Part shown: in pieces, positions 33,056-42,677 of the stretch
Numbering within the stretch: the stretch's first letter is position 1
Layout of the letters: every line of letters begins with the position of its first letter
From: Massilia sp. HP4
Lineage (GTDB): Bacteria; Pseudomonadota; Gammaproteobacteria; Burkholderiales; Burkholderiaceae_D
DNA length: 64,000 nucleotides
Direction: 5' to 3'
Assembly: GCF_005222695.1 (NCBI RefSeq)
Contig: NZ_STGG01000012.1
Coordinates: 489,827 to 553,826 of the forward strand
The notes under the pieces: generated by a model
Told to the model about the DNA's origin: nothing
Seen by the model: only the letters and a program-made list of their open reading frames with translations
The model's database searches: none
Program-made: the position numbers and the translations under genes

Positions 33056-33882
33056 CGGCCTGGGTCAACCAGGTATTCTGCGAGGATGCGCTGGCCGGCC
33101 TGGCGCGCATCCCGGACGGGTCCATCGACCTGATCCTGACCGACCCGCCCTATAACCTGGGCAAGGACTACGGCAATGCCTCGGACCAGCAAAGCGTCGA
33201 GGCCTACCTGGCCTGGACCGAGCAGTGGATCGATGCGGCGGTGCCGAAGCTCAAACCCAACGGCAGCCTGTACATCTTCCTCACCTGGCGCTTCGCGCCC
33301 GAGATCTTCGTCATGCTCAAGAAGCGCATGACGATGATGAACGAGATCATCTGGGACCGCCGCGTGCCGTCGATGGGCGGCAGCGTGCGCAGCTTCTCGT
33401 CGGTGCACGACACCATCGGCTTCTTCGCCAGGCGCAAGGATTACTATTTCGACCTGGACGCGGTGCGCATCCCGTATGACGCCGAGACCAAGAAGGCGCG
33501 CTCGCGCTCGATCTTCGTTGGCGCCAAGTGGCTCGAAGTCGGCTACAACCCGAAGGACGTGTGGAGCGTGTCGCGCCTGCACCGCGAGCACCCGGAGCGG
33601 GCCGATCACCCTACCCAGAAGCCGCTCGAGATCATCGAGCGCATGGTCAAGGCCTCGTGCCCGCCGGGCGGCGTCGTGCTCGATCCCTTCATGGGCAGCG
33701 GCACCACGGCCATCGCGGCCAAGCGCCTGGGCCGCCAGTACAGCGGCTTCGAGCTCAATCCCGACTACTGCGCCATCATCGCCGAACGCCTGGCCGCGCC
33801 CGAGGTGCCGATGACGGGAGCAAAGGCAAAGAAACTGCGCAAGGCCGCCAAGGCCGTCACCACTACGGAAGAAACATCATGA
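33052..33882 (+). CDS. Orphan site-specific DNA methyltransferase, beta-class
   Basis: 276 residues. The catalytic motif [17 protein letters not shown] (Asp31-Tyr34), comes before the SAM-binding motif [21 protein letters not shown] (near 213), the beta-class order. DPPY fits N6-adenine methylation, and HPTQKP is typical of YhdJ-like enzymes; N4-cytosine is not excluded. No restriction enzyme is adjacent. It overlaps hisD and hisC by 4 bp at each end, so it is translated within the his operon. The C-terminus ([13 protein letters not shown]) is basic. Recognition site unknown. Confidence 0.92.
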   Translation: MTAWVNQVFCEDALAGLARIPDGSIDLILTDPPYNLGKDYGNASDQQSVEAYLAWTEQWIDAAVPKLKPNGSLYIFLTWRFAPEIFVMLKKRMTMMNEIIWDRRVPSMGGSVRSFSSVHDTIGFFARRKDYYFDLDAVRIPYDAETKKARSRSIFVGAKWLEVGYNPKDVWSVSRLHREHPERADHPTQKPLEIIERMVKASCPPGGVVLDPFMGSGTTAIAAKRLGRQYSGFELNPDYCAIIAERLAAPEVPMTGAKAKKLRKAAKAVTTTEETS

Positions 33883-34982
33883 CCGACATCGCCAGACTGA
33901 TCGAGAACACCATCCGCGCCGACGTGCGCGCCGTGGGCAGCTATCACGTGCCGGACTCGATCGGCTACGTCAAGCTCGACTCGATGGAAAACCCGTACCA
34001 GCTGCCGCAGGCACTGCGCGCCGAACTGGGCGCGCGCCTGGCCGAGGCGGCCCTGAACCGCTATCCGGTGCCGTCATACAGCACGCTCAAGAGCCGCATC
34101 TGCAGCAAGCTGGGCGTGCCGGCAGGCTACGACGTCTTGCTCGGCAATGGCTCGGACGAGCTGATCACGATCCTGGCGACGACCATCGCGCGCCAGGAGC
34201 GCGAGCCGGGCAGCCGCCGCGCGGTGGTGATGGCGCCAGTGCCTGCCTTCGTCATGTTCTCGCGTTCGGCCCAGTTCGCGGGCGCCGATTTCGTCGGCGT
34301 GCCGATCAAGGATGACTTCTCGCTCGACCTGCCGGCCATGCTGGCCTCGATCGACGAGCACAAGCCCTCGCTGGTGTTCCTGGCCTATCCGAACAACCCG
34401 ACCGGCAACCTGTACGACGCCGGTGCGATGGCGCAGGTCATCGAGGCCTGCGGCGAGCATGGCATCGTGGTGGTCGACGAAGCCTATCAACCGTTCGCCC
34501 GGGTCAGCTTCATGGAGCGCCTGCCGCAATACCCGAACCTGGTCGTGATGCGCACCCTGTCCAAGCTGGGCCTGGCCGGCATCCGCCTCGGCTATATGTC
34601 GGCCGCGGCGCCGCTGCTGGCCGAGTTCGAGAAAGTGCGGCCGCCGTACAACGTCAACGTGCTCACCCAAGTGGCGGCCGAGTTCGCGCTTGACCACGTG
34701 GAGGTGCTGGACCGCCAGGCGGGCCTGCTCAACGAGGAACGCACGCGCCTGGCCGCCGCGCTGGCCGCGCTGCCGGGCGTGGAAGTCTTCCCCTCGGCCG
34801 CCAATTTCATCTCGCTGCGCGTGCCGGACGCCGAGCGCGCCTGCGCGATTCTCCACGGCGAGAAGGTGTTGATCAAAAATTTGAGTAAAATGCATAAATT
34901 GCTGGCCAACTGCATCCGCGTGACGGTCAGCACCCCCGAAGAGAACGACCAGTTCCTGGCAGCCCTGAAGACGTCGCTGTAA
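33879..34982 (+). CDS. hisC: Histidinol-phosphate aminotransferase HisC
   Basis: PLP enzyme that transfers the amino group of glutamate to imidazole acetol phosphate. 367 residues from ATG 33879, which overlaps the methyltransferase stop. Motifs: LLGNGSDELI, FLAYPNNPTGNLY, VVVDEAYQPFA and the PLP lysine in MRTLSKLGLAGIRLGY (near 230). Fold-type I family, standard length. Confidence 0.96.
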   Translation: MTDIARLIENTIRADVRAVGSYHVPDSIGYVKLDSMENPYQLPQALRAELGARLAEAALNRYPVPSYSTLKSRICSKLGVPAGYDVLLGNGSDELITILATTIARQEREPGSRRAVVMAPVPAFVMFSRSAQFAGADFVGVPIKDDFSLDLPAMLASIDEHKPSLVFLAYPNNPTGNLYDAGAMAQVIEACGEHGIVVVDEAYQPFARVSFMERLPQYPNLVVMRTLSKLGLAGIRLGYMSAAAPLLAEFEKVRPPYNVNVLTQVAAEFALDHVEVLDRQAGLLNEERTRLAAALAALPGVEVFPSAANFISLRVPDAERACAILHGEKVLIKNLSKMHKLLANCIRVTVSTPEENDQFLAALKTSL

Positions 34983-35059
34983 TCCAGCGCCCCTGACGGA
35001 CACCATTTAATCCAGCCGGCCTCTCCCCAGCGAGAGACCGGTCACGAACGCCCTGAGCA

Positions 35060-35650
35060 ATGACCCGCACCGCCGACATCACGCGCAATACCAACGAGAC
35101 GCAGATTCGCGTCTCGATCAACCTCGACGGCACTGGCCGCCAGAAGCTCAATACCGGCGTCCCTTTCCTGGACCATATGCTCGACCAGATCGCGCGCCAT
35201 GGCATGTTCGACCTCGAGGTCGAGGCCGTGGGCGACCTGCACATCGACGCCCACCACACGGTGGAAGACGTCGGCATCACGCTCGGCATGGCGGTGGCCA
35301 AGGCGATCGGCGACAAGAAGGGCATCGTGCGCTACGGTCATTCGTATGTGCCGCTGGACGAAGCGCTGTCGCGCGTGGTGATCGATTTCTCGGGCCGCCC
35401 GGGCCTGGAACTGCATGTGCCATGGACGCGCGCCATGATCGGCGCCTTCGACGTCGACCTTACCGGCGAATTCTTCCGCGGCTTCGTGAACCACGCTGCC
35501 GTCACCCTGCACATCGACAACCTGCGTGGCGTGAACGCCCACCACCAGTGCGAGACCGTGTTCAAGGCCTTCGGCCGTGCACTGCGCATGGCGACCGAAC
35601 TGGACCCACGCGCGGCCGGCATCATCCCGTCGACCAAGGGCAGCCTGTAA
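35060..35650 (+). CDS. hisB: Imidazoleglycerol-phosphate dehydratase HisB
   Basis: 196 residues, the monofunctional form; the N-terminal histidinol-phosphatase domain of E. coli HisB is absent, so that activity must come from a separate gene outside this window. Metal-binding repeats: [12 protein letters not shown] and [15 protein letters not shown], then [12 protein letters not shown] and [22 protein letters not shown]. Follows hisC after 77 bp with no terminator. Confidence 0.96.
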   Translation: MTRTADITRNTNETQIRVSINLDGTGRQKLNTGVPFLDHMLDQIARHGMFDLEVEAVGDLHIDAHHTVEDVGITLGMAVAKAIGDKKGIVRYGHSYVPLDEALSRVVIDFSGRPGLELHVPWTRAMIGAFDVDLTGEFFRGFVNHAAVTLHIDNLRGVNAHHQCETVFKAFGRALRMATELDPRAAGIIPSTKGSL

Positions 35651-35652
35651 TC

Positions 35653-36294
35653 ATGGCCAACAAGATCGTCGTCGTCGATGGACTCGGTAACCTGCGCTCG
35701 GTGGCGCAGGCGCTGCGCGCCGCCGCGCCCGAGGCCGACGTCCTCATTTCCAGCTCGGCCGCGGATCTCGACCGCGCCGACCGCATCGTGCTGCCGGGGC
35801 AGGGCGCCATGCGCGACTGCATGAACAGCCTGCGCGAATCCGGTCTCGAAGACGCGCTGCTGCGCGCCGCCAAGACCCGTCCGATCATGGGCGTGTGCGT
35901 GGGCGAGCAGATGCTGTTCGATGAGAGCGAAGAGAACGAAGGCACCCCCGGCCTGGGCCTGTTGCCCGGCAAGGTGGTGCGGTTCCAGCTCGACGGCAGG
36001 CTGCAGGCCGACGGTTCGCGCTTCAAGGTGCCGCAGATGGGCTGGAACCGCGTGCAGCAGTCGCGCGCCCACCCGCTGTGGGAAGGCGTCGAGGACGGCA
36101 GCTATTTCTACTTCGTGCACAGCTATTATGCGGCGCCAGGGAATGCGGACGATGTGATCGGCGAGACCGACTACGGCGCGCCGTTCTGCTGCGCCGTGGG
36201 CCGCGATAATATCGTCGCCACCCAGTTCCACCCCGAAAAGAGCGCCGCCGCCGGGCTGCGCCTGTACCGCAATTTCATCCACTGGAATCCGTGA
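35653..36294 (+). CDS. hisH: Imidazole glycerol phosphate synthase glutaminase subunit HisH
   Basis: 213 residues. Class I glutamine amidotransferase that feeds ammonia to HisF. Nucleophile Cys in [11 protein letters not shown] (near 83), an unusual V in the GVCxG context, where GICLG is usual. The His-Glu pair is in ATQFHPEKS (near 196-198). Starts 2 bp after hisB. Glutamine used here is recycled by the GltBD enzyme encoded upstream. Confidence 0.95.
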   Translation: MANKIVVVDGLGNLRSVAQALRAAAPEADVLISSSAADLDRADRIVLPGQGAMRDCMNSLRESGLEDALLRAAKTRPIMGVCVGEQMLFDESEENEGTPGLGLLPGKVVRFQLDGRLQADGSRFKVPQMGWNRVQQSRAHPLWEGVEDGSYFYFVHSYYAAPGNADDVIGETDYGAPFCCAVGRDNIVATQFHPEKSAAAGLRLYRNFIHWNP

Positions 36295-36343
36295 TTCCAG
36301 GTTTTAGTTTCCGACACAACCCGTCAACCAACCGACAACGACC

Positions 36344-37120
36344 ATGCTGCTGATCCCCGCCATCGACCTGAAAGACGGTCACTGCGTTCGCCTGAAACAA
36401 GGCGATATGGACCTCGCCACCGTGTTTTCCGAAGATCCCGCCGACATGGCGCTGCATTGGCTCAAGAAGGGCGCGCGGCGCCTGCACCTGGTCGACCTGA
36501 ACGGCGCATTCGCGGGCAAGCCGAAGAACGAGAGCGCCATCAAATCGATCCTGCAGGTAGTGCAGGAATACGCCGAAGACAACGACCTGGACGAGATCCC
36601 GGTCCAGCTCGGCGGCGGCATCCGCGACCTCGACACCATCGAGCGCTACCTGGACGACGGCATCAGCTACATCATCGTCGGCACCGCCGCGGTCAAGAAC
36701 CCGGGCTTTTTGCACGATGCCTGCGGCGCCTTCCCGGGCCACATCATCGTCGGCCTGGACGCCAAGGACGGCAAGGTCGCGACCGACGGCTGGAGCAAGA
36801 TGTCGGGCCACGAGGTCATCGACCTGGCCAAGAAGTTCGAAGGCTATGGCGTCGAATCGATCATCTACACCGACATCGGCCGCGACGGCATGATGGCCGG
36901 CGTGAACATCGAGGCGACCGTCAAGCTGGCGCGCGCCGTCAGGATTCCCGTGATCGCCTCGGGCGGCGTGCACGTGCTGGCCGACGTCGAAGCCCTGTGC
37001 GCGGTGCAAGACGAGGGCATCGAAGGCGTGATCTGCGGCCGCTCGATCTACGAAGGCACGCTCGACCTGGCATCGGCCCAGGAACGTGCCGATGAACTGA
37101 CGGAAGGCGCCGGCGCATAA
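36344..37120 (+). CDS. hisA: Phosphoribosylformimino-5-aminoimidazole carboxamide ribotide isomerase HisA
   Basis: 258 residues, a TIM barrel. Catalytic Asp in [19 protein letters not shown] (about 4-22) and [15 protein letters not shown] (near 178), with GGGIRDL and GGV phosphate-binding loops. Paralogue of HisF next door. Gap to hisH 49 bp. Confidence 0.96.
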   Translation: MLLIPAIDLKDGHCVRLKQGDMDLATVFSEDPADMALHWLKKGARRLHLVDLNGAFAGKPKNESAIKSILQVVQEYAEDNDLDEIPVQLGGGIRDLDTIERYLDDGISYIIVGTAAVKNPGFLHDACGAFPGHIIVGLDAKDGKVATDGWSKMSGHEVIDLAKKFEGYGVESIIYTDIGRDGMMAGVNIEATVKLARAVRIPVIASGGVHVLADVEALCAVQDEGIEGVICGRSIYEGTLDLASAQERADELTEGAGA

Positions 37121-37123
37121 CCC

Positions 37124-37885
37124 ATGCTCGCTAAACGCATCATCCCCTGCCTGGACGTCACCGGCGGCCGCGTGGTCAAGGGCGTCAATTTCACCGAGCT
37201 GCGCGACGCCGGTGACCCGGTCGAGATCGCGCGCCGCTATGACGGCCAGGGCGCCGACGAGATCACCTTCCTCGACATCACCGCCTCGAGCGACAACCGC
37301 GACCTGATCCTGCCGATCATCGAGGCCGTGGCCTCCACCGTGTTCATCCCGCTCACCGTCGGTGGCGGCGTGCGCAAGGTCGAGGACGTGCGCCGCCTTC
37401 TCAACGCCGGCGCCGACAAGGTCAGCATGAATACCTCGGCCGTGACCAATCCGCAGCTCGTGTTCGACGCCGCCAACAAGCACGGTTCGCAGTGCATCGT
37501 GGTGGCGATCGACGCCAAGCAGACGGGGCCCGGCAAATGGGAAGTGTTCACCCATGGCGGCCGCAACGCCACTGGCCTGGATGCGGTGAAATGGGCGCGC
37601 AAGATGGAGAGCCTTGGCGCCGGTGAATTGCTGCTCACTTCGATGGACCGTGACGGCACCAAGGTCGGCTTCGACCTGGGCCTGACCCGCGCCGTCTCGG
37701 ACGCCGTCGGTATCCCGGTGATCGCCTCGGGCGGCGTCGGCGGCCTGCAAGACCTGGCCGATGGCGTGCTCGAAGGCCATGCCGATGCGGTGCTGGCGGC
37801 CAGCATCTTCCACTATGGGCAGCACACGGTCGGCGAAGCCAAGCGCTACATGCTTGATCGCGGCATCCCGATGCGCCTCGTCTAA
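37124..37885 (+). CDS. hisF: Imidazole glycerol phosphate synthase cyclase subunit HisF
   Basis: 253 residues, a TIM barrel. [23 protein letters not shown] holds the first catalytic Asp (Asp11) and [15 protein letters not shown] the second (near 170); [10 protein letters not shown] and SGGVGGLQD bind phosphate. Forms the synthase with HisH, making IGP and AICAR. Starts 3 bp after hisA. Confidence 0.97.
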   Translation: MLAKRIIPCLDVTGGRVVKGVNFTELRDAGDPVEIARRYDGQGADEITFLDITASSDNRDLILPIIEAVASTVFIPLTVGGGVRKVEDVRRLLNAGADKVSMNTSAVTNPQLVFDAANKHGSQCIVVAIDAKQTGPGKWEVFTHGGRNATGLDAVKWARKMESLGAGELLLTSMDRDGTKVGFDLGLTRAVSDAVGIPVIASGGVGGLQDLADGVLEGHADAVLAASIFHYGQHTVGEAKRYMLDRGIPMRLV

Positions 37886-37894
37886 GGAAGCCCC

Positions 37895-38305
37895 ATGCCG
37901 ACCAATGCCAAGTGGCTCAACAAGGTGCGCTGGGACGAGCACGGCCTGGTGCCGGTGATCGCGCAAGAAGCTGCAAGCGGTGACATATTGATGTTCGCCT
38001 GGATGAATCGCGAAGCCCTGACCCGCACCGTCGAGACCGGCGAGGCGGTGTACTGGAGCCGTTCGCGCAAGAAACTGTGGCACAAGGGCGAAGAATCCGG
38101 CCACATCCAGAAGGTGAGCGAGATCCGCCTCGATTGCGACGAAGACGTCGTGCTGCTCAAGATCGAGCAGGTCGGCGGCATCGCCTGCCATACCGGCCGC
38201 CATTCCTGCTTCTTCCAGAAGTACGACAACGGCGACTGGCACAGCGTGGAACCGGTGCTGCAGGACCCCGCCACCATTTATCCAGATACAAAGAAAACCC
38301 CATGA
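37895..38305 (+). CDS. hisI: Phosphoribosyl-AMP cyclohydrolase HisI
   Basis: 136 residues, the monofunctional form (HisIE is split here). Family signature [37 protein letters not shown], and the zinc/metal ligands [27 protein letters not shown]. Stop overlaps the hisE start by 4 bp. Confidence 0.96.
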   Translation: MPTNAKWLNKVRWDEHGLVPVIAQEAASGDILMFAWMNREALTRTVETGEAVYWSRSRKKLWHKGEESGHIQKVSEIRLDCDEDVVLLKIEQVGGIACHTGRHSCFFQKYDNGDWHSVEPVLQDPATIYPDTKKTP

Positions 38306-38640
38306 GCATTACCCTGGCCCGTGTCGCGGCCGTGATCGAATCGCGCAAGCCTGAACACGGCGGCGACCCTGCGACCTCGTACGTCGCCAAGTTGTTTTCC
38401 AAGGGCGACGACGCCATCCTCAAGAAGATCGGCGAGGAAGCTACCGAACTGGTGATGGCGGCCAAGGACGCGCGCGTCGCCGGCGATCCCTCCAAGGTGC
38501 TCTACGAATGCGCCGACCTGTGGTTCCATTCGATGGTGCTGCTGGCCAAGTTCGACCTGACGCCGCAACAGGTGCTGGACGAGCTGGCGCGGCGCGAAGG
38601 CGTCTCGGGCATCGAGGAAAAAGCTGCCCGCAAGGAATAA
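38302..38640 (+). CDS. hisE: Phosphoribosyl-ATP pyrophosphohydrolase HisE
   Basis: 112 residues, a MazG-like all-alpha enzyme. Visible motif: [17 protein letters not shown] with the metal-binding E-x2-E, and [15 protein letters not shown]. Begins inside the hisI stop codon (ATGA). Last histidine gene of the run. Confidence 0.95.
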   Translation: MSITLARVAAVIESRKPEHGGDPATSYVAKLFSKGDDAILKKIGEEATELVMAAKDARVAGDPSKVLYECADLWFHSMVLLAKFDLTPQQVLDELARREGVSGIEEKAARKE

Positions 38641-38767
38641 TATTTCCCAAGTATTGCAAGTGAGTACCTGCTCACCGTGCGCAGCCCGGCGGTCGGTGTC
38701 ATAATCGGCTACTTGCCGTCATACCGATGTCATGCGTCGCTGATACGATGCCTCGGCTTCATGGTCA

Positions 38768-38808
38768 TATAATTCCTTGGACTGTTGTAATACAAGAGTT
38801 GTAATACA
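38768..38808 (+). promoter_or_regulatory. hinT promoter region with repeated GTTGTAATACA
   Basis: A perfect TATAAT (38768-38773) lies 47 bp before hinT, with no convincing -35 upstream. Just downstream, GTTGTAATACA is repeated at 38784-38794 and 38798-38808 (14-bp period). The first copy extends into the palindrome TTGTA-A-TACAA (38785-38795). Repeats at the start of the transcript suggest a repressor site. Confidence 0.5.
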
Positions 38809-38820
38809 TCCGGAGACAAG

Positions 38821-39195
38821 ATGGATAACTGCATTTTTTGCAAGATCGTCGCCAAGCAGATTCCGGCCGCCGTCGTCTATGAAGACGATGACGTCCTGGC
38901 ATTCAAGGACATCAACCCGGCGGCGCCGGTACACCTGCTGGTGATTCCCAAGCTGCACGTGTCCACCCTGTCCGACTGTACCGAGGCACATACGGCGGTG
39001 CTGGGCAAGATGCTGGCGCTGGCGCCAAAGCTTGCAAAAGAGAATGGGATTGACGTCAAGACCGACGCCGATGGCAAGCCGAACGGCGGTTTCAAGACGC
39101 TGATCAATGCTGGCCCGGATGGCGGGCAAGAGGTGTATCACCTGCATTTGCATATGTATGGCGGTCCGCGCCCGTGGCGCGGCCTGGCGCTGTAA
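38821..39195 (+). CDS. hinT: HIT-family purine nucleoside phosphoramidase
   Basis: 124 residues. N-terminal zinc/structural CIFCKIV, then the histidine triad YHLHLHMYGG at about 106-115. Hydrolyses adenosine phosphoramidates. The order hisE-hinT-tatABC is conserved in Betaproteobacteria. RBS CGGAGA directly upstream. A DUF4870-type gene often found here is absent. Confidence 0.95.
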   Translation: MDNCIFCKIVAKQIPAAVVYEDDDVLAFKDINPAAPVHLLVIPKLHVSTLSDCTEAHTAVLGKMLALAPKLAKENGIDVKTDADGKPNGGFKTLINAGPDGGQEVYHLHLHMYGGPRPWRGLAL

Positions 39196-39310
39196 TGCCT
39201 GGCCTAAGCCAGGACTAAGTTTCGAAGGGGCGAGAGTGCCCCGCATCGCGTATACTGTGGTAGACGCTTTCCCGATTTTTCAGGCATATACGCCTTGCTA
39301 GGAGAACAAT

Positions 39311-39556
39311 ATGGGTGGTTTGAGTATTTGGCACTGGGTCATCGTGCTGGTGGTCGTGATGCTGATCTTCGGTACCAAGAAAATCAGCAATATGGGTTCC
39401 GACCTGGGCAAGGCCGTCAAGGGCTTCAAGGATGGCGTGAAGGGTGACGAAGAGAAGGCTGCCGAAGCCAATCCCGCCGCGCCGGTCCAGCCAACGCAGC
39501 AGGTGGCCGACAAGTCGACCATCGACGTGGAAGCCCGCGACAAGACCCGCCTGTAA
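39311..39556 (+). CDS. tatA: Sec-independent translocase subunit TatA
   Basis: 81 residues. One N-terminal membrane span ([18 protein letters not shown]) and the amphipathic helix [15 protein letters not shown], then a polar tail. Forms the pore of the Tat system for folded proteins. RBS AGGAGA at 39300. Confidence 0.95.
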   Translation: MGGLSIWHWVIVLVVVMLIFGTKKISNMGSDLGKAVKGFKDGVKGDEEKAAEANPAAPVQPTQQVADKSTIDVEARDKTRL

Positions 39557-39568
39557 GCGGCGCGCAGC

Positions 39569-40090
39569 ATGATCGATCTCGGATTGTCGAAAATCGCGAT
39601 CATCGGCGTGGTCGCCCTGATCGTGATCGGCCCTGAAAAGCTGCCCAAGGTGGCGCGCATGGCCGGCACGCTGTACGGCCGCGCCCAGCGCTACCTGCAC
39701 GACGTCAAGTCCGAGGTCAGCCGCGAGATCGAGCTCGACGAGCTGCGCAACCTGCACAAGGAAGTGCAAGAGAAAGCGCAATCGTTCAAGAGCGAGGTCG
39801 AATCGGCCACCAGCGATTTCGAATCCTCGGTCACCAGCCACGTCGACGAAGTCGAAGCCCTGTGGGATGGCCGCGCATCGCATGACGCCGGCAACACGAT
39901 CGCGCCGACCGTGGCCGACATCGACCGCAAGGCCAAGGATTTCCGTCGTAAAAAGCTGGTGCGCACTTCCGCCGTGCCGGCCTGGTACAAGAACCGCCAT
40001 GGCACCAAGCGCCATGTGATGTCGGGCGCGGCCCGGGTGCGCAAGTTCCGCCCCGGCTCGGGCGCCAAATCCAATTCTTCCTTCTTCTAA
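39569..40090 (+). CDS. tatB: Sec-independent translocase subunit TatB
   Basis: 173 residues. MIDLGLSKIAIIGVVALIVIGPEKLPKVAR is the TatB-type membrane span, followed by a long charged helix (about 30-105). The C-terminal third is basic (FRRKKLVRTS, RVRKFRPGSG). With TatC it recognises twin-arginine signals. Ends one base before tatC. Confidence 0.94.
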   Translation: MIDLGLSKIAIIGVVALIVIGPEKLPKVARMAGTLYGRAQRYLHDVKSEVSREIELDELRNLHKEVQEKAQSFKSEVESATSDFESSVTSHVDEVEALWDGRASHDAGNTIAPTVADIDRKAKDFRRKKLVRTSAVPAWYKNRHGTKRHVMSGAARVRKFRPGSGAKSNSSFF

Positions 40091-40846
40091 ATGACTGAGC
40101 AAGCCGCCGGCGAAGACACTTTCATCTCGCACCTGGTCGAGCTGCGTGACCGCCTGGTCAAGGCCTCGATCGGGATCGCGATCGTATGCGCCGTGCTGAT
40201 GGCGTGGCCGGGGCCGTCGCACATCTACGACCTGATCGCGGCGCCGATGATTGCCTCGATGCCGCCTGGCTCGACCATGATCGCCACCGGCGTCATCTCG
40301 CCCTTCCTGGTGCCCATGAAGGTCACCCTGCTGCTGGCCTTCATCCTGGCGCTGCCCTGGGTGTTCTACCAGGCCTGGGCCTTCATCGCGCCCGGCCTGT
40401 ACGCCCACGAGAAGCGCCTGGTGCTGCCGCTGGTGATCTCGTCCTCGGTCCTGTTCATTGCCGGCGTGGCGTTCTGCTACTTCTTCGTGTTCGGCCGCGT
40501 ATTCCACTTCATCGGCGAATTCGCGCCGACCTCGATCGCGGTCATGCCCGATATCGAGAACTACCTCGATTTCGTGATGTCGATGTGCCTGGCCTTCGGC
40601 GCCTCGTTCGAAGTGCCGGTGGTGGTCGTGATCCTGGTGCGCATGGGCATCGTCAGCCTCGAGAAGCTGCGCGCAATCCGTTCCTACGTAATCGTCGGCG
40701 CCTTCGTGATCGCCGCCATCGTCACCCCGCCGGACGTGGTCAGCCAGCTGGCCCTGGCCATCCCGATGTGCCTGCTCTACGAGCTGGGCCTGCTGGTGGC
40801 GCCGATGTTCCAGCGCGCGACCACGGCGCCTGAAGAAACTGCCTAA
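40091..40846 (+). CDS. tatC: Sec-independent translocase subunit TatC
   Basis: 251 residues, six hydrophobic spans. FISHLVELRDRLVKA is the family start, and FYQAWAFIAPGLYAHEKRLVLPLV, FGASFEVPVVVVILVRMGIV and FVIAAIVTPPDVVSQLALAIPM follow. Binds the twin-arginine motif. Directly abuts tatB; a stem-loop lies 41 bp downstream. Confidence 0.96.
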   Translation: MTEQAAGEDTFISHLVELRDRLVKASIGIAIVCAVLMAWPGPSHIYDLIAAPMIASMPPGSTMIATGVISPFLVPMKVTLLLAFILALPWVFYQAWAFIAPGLYAHEKRLVLPLVISSSVLFIAGVAFCYFFVFGRVFHFIGEFAPTSIAVMPDIENYLDFVMSMCLAFGASFEVPVVVVILVRMGIVSLEKLRAIRSYVIVGAFVIAAIVTPPDVVSQLALAIPMCLLYELGLLVAPMFQRATTAPEETA

Positions 40847-40886
40847 GCGTTTCGTTCTTCCCGTCTATTCCCATTCTTCGCAGTTT

Positions 40887-40906
40887 GTGCCGGCGCTCGC
40901 CGGCAC
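40887..40906. terminator. Strong stem-loop after tatC without a T-run
   Basis: GTGCCGGC-GCTC-GCCGGCAC, an 8-bp perfect stem (9 if the loop is counted as 2). No T-run follows, so it may stabilise the tatC mRNA or act with Rho, not as an intrinsic terminator. Confidence 0.45.
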
Positions 40907-41042
40907 GATCTGATGTTCCCGACTTGCAAAGCTTTTCCAGAATACTGTGCCATCAAGCTGAAATACTTGTCTTTAAAGCTTGAAAGAACAGCAAATCCCG
41001 CAAATATCGTTGCCGTGCGACAACGAAATCAAAAAAATGTCA

Positions 41043-41058
41043 GTAGGATTTGTCCTAC
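41043..41058. promoter_or_regulatory. Inverted repeat GTAGGA-TTTG-TCCTAC before the chemosensory cluster
   Basis: Perfect 6-bp arms, 67 bp upstream of the first MCP start, in a 278-bp gap without other features. It could be an operator for the whole cluster or an mRNA hairpin. Confidence 0.45.
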
Positions 41059-41124
41059 GAAAAATCAGAACCAGCCATAATCGAACGCATACGACTTTCA
41101 CGGAAGCAACCCTTTCGTCTCGCT

Positions 41125-42264
41125 ATGCCACCGATACTCAACTTCGAATCAGTACCAACGATTACCCAAGGCCGGATTCGTGCGGCCCTGGCCGTCATGC
41201 TGGCGCTGGCCGTGCTGCCGCTCCTCGACGGTATGTCGGTGCTGGAATGCATCTCGTTCGCGGGACTGGCCATGCTGGCCGGCCTCGTCCTGTGGTGCGT
41301 GCGGCCGCTTGGGCAGGATGCGGCGACGCCGTCGGCAGGAAGCGCGGCTGCGGACGCCGACCGCATGGCGCCGCTGATGGCCGAGGTGGCGCCGGTCTGG
41401 GGGCGTCACGTGCGCAGCGTGAAGGACCAGAGCGAGACCGCGATCGCCCAGCTGCTCGGTGGCTTCAGCGCGCTGCTCGAGCACTTCGAGCGCGCCGGTT
41501 TTTCGGGCATCCGTAGCGGCCAGGACGCCGGCGCCGGCGGCAGCGCCCAGCGCCTGGCGACCTGCGAACAGAAACTCGATCCGGTGATGTCCTGGCTCGA
41601 GCAGATGGTCGACAGCAAGACCGAACTCCTGACCCATGTGCGCACGCTGTCGGAAGCCACGTCCGAACTGAAGTCGCTGGCCGATGAAGTGGGCAAGATC
41701 GCGGCCCAGACCAATCTGCTGGCCATCAATGCCGCCATCGAGGCGGCGCGTGCCGGCGAGATGGGGCGTGGCTTCGGCGTCATCGCCGCCGAGGTGCGCA
41801 AGCTGTCGAACGTGTCGGCCGACATCGGCAAGCGAATCACCAAGGGCATGGACCGCATGTCCACCACGATGTCGCTGACCCTCGAATCGGCCGCCGACGC
41901 CGACGAGAACGACCGCCGCACCATCGGCGCCTCGCGTGGCGTGGTCGAGGAAGTGCTGGGCCATGTGCGCGGCCTGGGCCAGGATGCCGACACCATGCGT
42001 GAACAGGGCAGCGCGATCCGCACCGAGGTCGAACAGATGATCGTCGCGCTGCAGTTCCAGGACCGTATCCGCCAGATCCTGGAGGTGGTCGACGCCGACA
42101 TCGACCGGCTGGCGCGGCTGGCCGCCGACGAGGCGGCGCCCCTGCCCGCGGCCGAGACCTGGCTGCTCGAACTGAGCGGAAAATACACGATGGCTGACGA
42201 ACACGTCAGCCATACCCCGGCCGCCCGGCGCGCCGACGCCGACGACGAAGTGACCTTCTTCTGA
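41125..42264 (+). CDS. Methyl-accepting chemotaxis-like protein with short membrane hairpin
   Basis: 379 residues from ATG 41125; an in-frame TTG at 41050 lies inside the inverted repeat and is less likely. Two close membrane spans (about 18-34 and 39-58) with almost no periplasmic loop, so no external ligand domain. The signalling hairpin tip reads [36 protein letters not shown] (about 190-225). Ends DDEVTFF. Sensing is probably cytoplasmic or through the membrane. First gene of the cluster. Confidence 0.87.
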   Translation: MPPILNFESVPTITQGRIRAALAVMLALAVLPLLDGMSVLECISFAGLAMLAGLVLWCVRPLGQDAATPSAGSAAADADRMAPLMAEVAPVWGRHVRSVKDQSETAIAQLLGGFSALLEHFERAGFSGIRSGQDAGAGGSAQRLATCEQKLDPVMSWLEQMVDSKTELLTHVRTLSEATSELKSLADEVGKIAAQTNLLAINAAIEAARAGEMGRGFGVIAAEVRKLSNVSADIGKRITKGMDRMSTTMSLTLESAADADENDRRTIGASRGVVEEVLGHVRGLGQDADTMREQGSAIRTEVEQMIVALQFQDRIRQILEVVDADIDRLARLAADEAAPLPAAETWLLELSGKYTMADEHVSHTPAARRADADDEVTFF

Positions 42265-42307
42265 GCGGCCTCCCGAAACAATCTTCCAGCAAAAAAGTGA
42301 GCAAACC

Positions 42308-42676
42308 ATGGCAAAAACCGTGATGATCGTCGACGACTCCATATCGATCCGCCAGGTGGTCGGCCTGACCCTGCGCGGCGCCGGCTACGACGTGGTCGAG
42401 GGCAGCAACGGCAAGGACGCGCTGGCGAAACTGGGCCGCCAGAAGGTCAACCTGATCGTCAGCGACGTCAACATGCCCGAGATGAACGGCATCGAATTCG
42501 TCAAGGCGGTCAAGGCCCAGCCCGAATACCGCTTCCTGCCGATCATCATGCTGACCACCGAGTCGGGCGACGAGAAGAAGCGCGAAGGCCAGGCCGCCGG
42601 CGCCAGGGCCTGGGTGGTCAAGCCGTTCAAGCCCGAGGTGCTGCTGAACGCGGTCCAGAAGCTGATCCTGCCCTGA
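42308..42676 (+). CDS. cheY: CheY-like response regulator
   Basis: 122 residues, a lone receiver domain. Acidic pair Asp9-Asp10 (VDDS), phospho-acceptor Asp53 in IVSDVNMPEMNG, conserved Thr/Ser and Lys in MLTTESGD and WVVKPFKPE. Takes phosphate from CheA. The target is unknown since no flagellar switch genes are nearby. The STAS gene starts 1 bp after its stop. Confidence 0.93.
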   Translation: MAKTVMIVDDSISIRQVVGLTLRGAGYDVVEGSNGKDALAKLGRQKVNLIVSDVNMPEMNGIEFVKAVKAQPEYRFLPIIMLTTESGDEKKREGQAAGARAWVVKPFKPEVLLNAVQKLILP

Positions 42677-42677
42677 C

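Noticed and set aside
33052..33882. Restriction-modification system
   Set aside because: No endonuclease or specificity gene adjoins the methyltransferase; both neighbours are histidine genes.
40980..41516. 178-codon frame at the start of the chemosensory cluster
   Set aside because: Out of frame with the receptor, whose signalling domain clearly continues in another frame.
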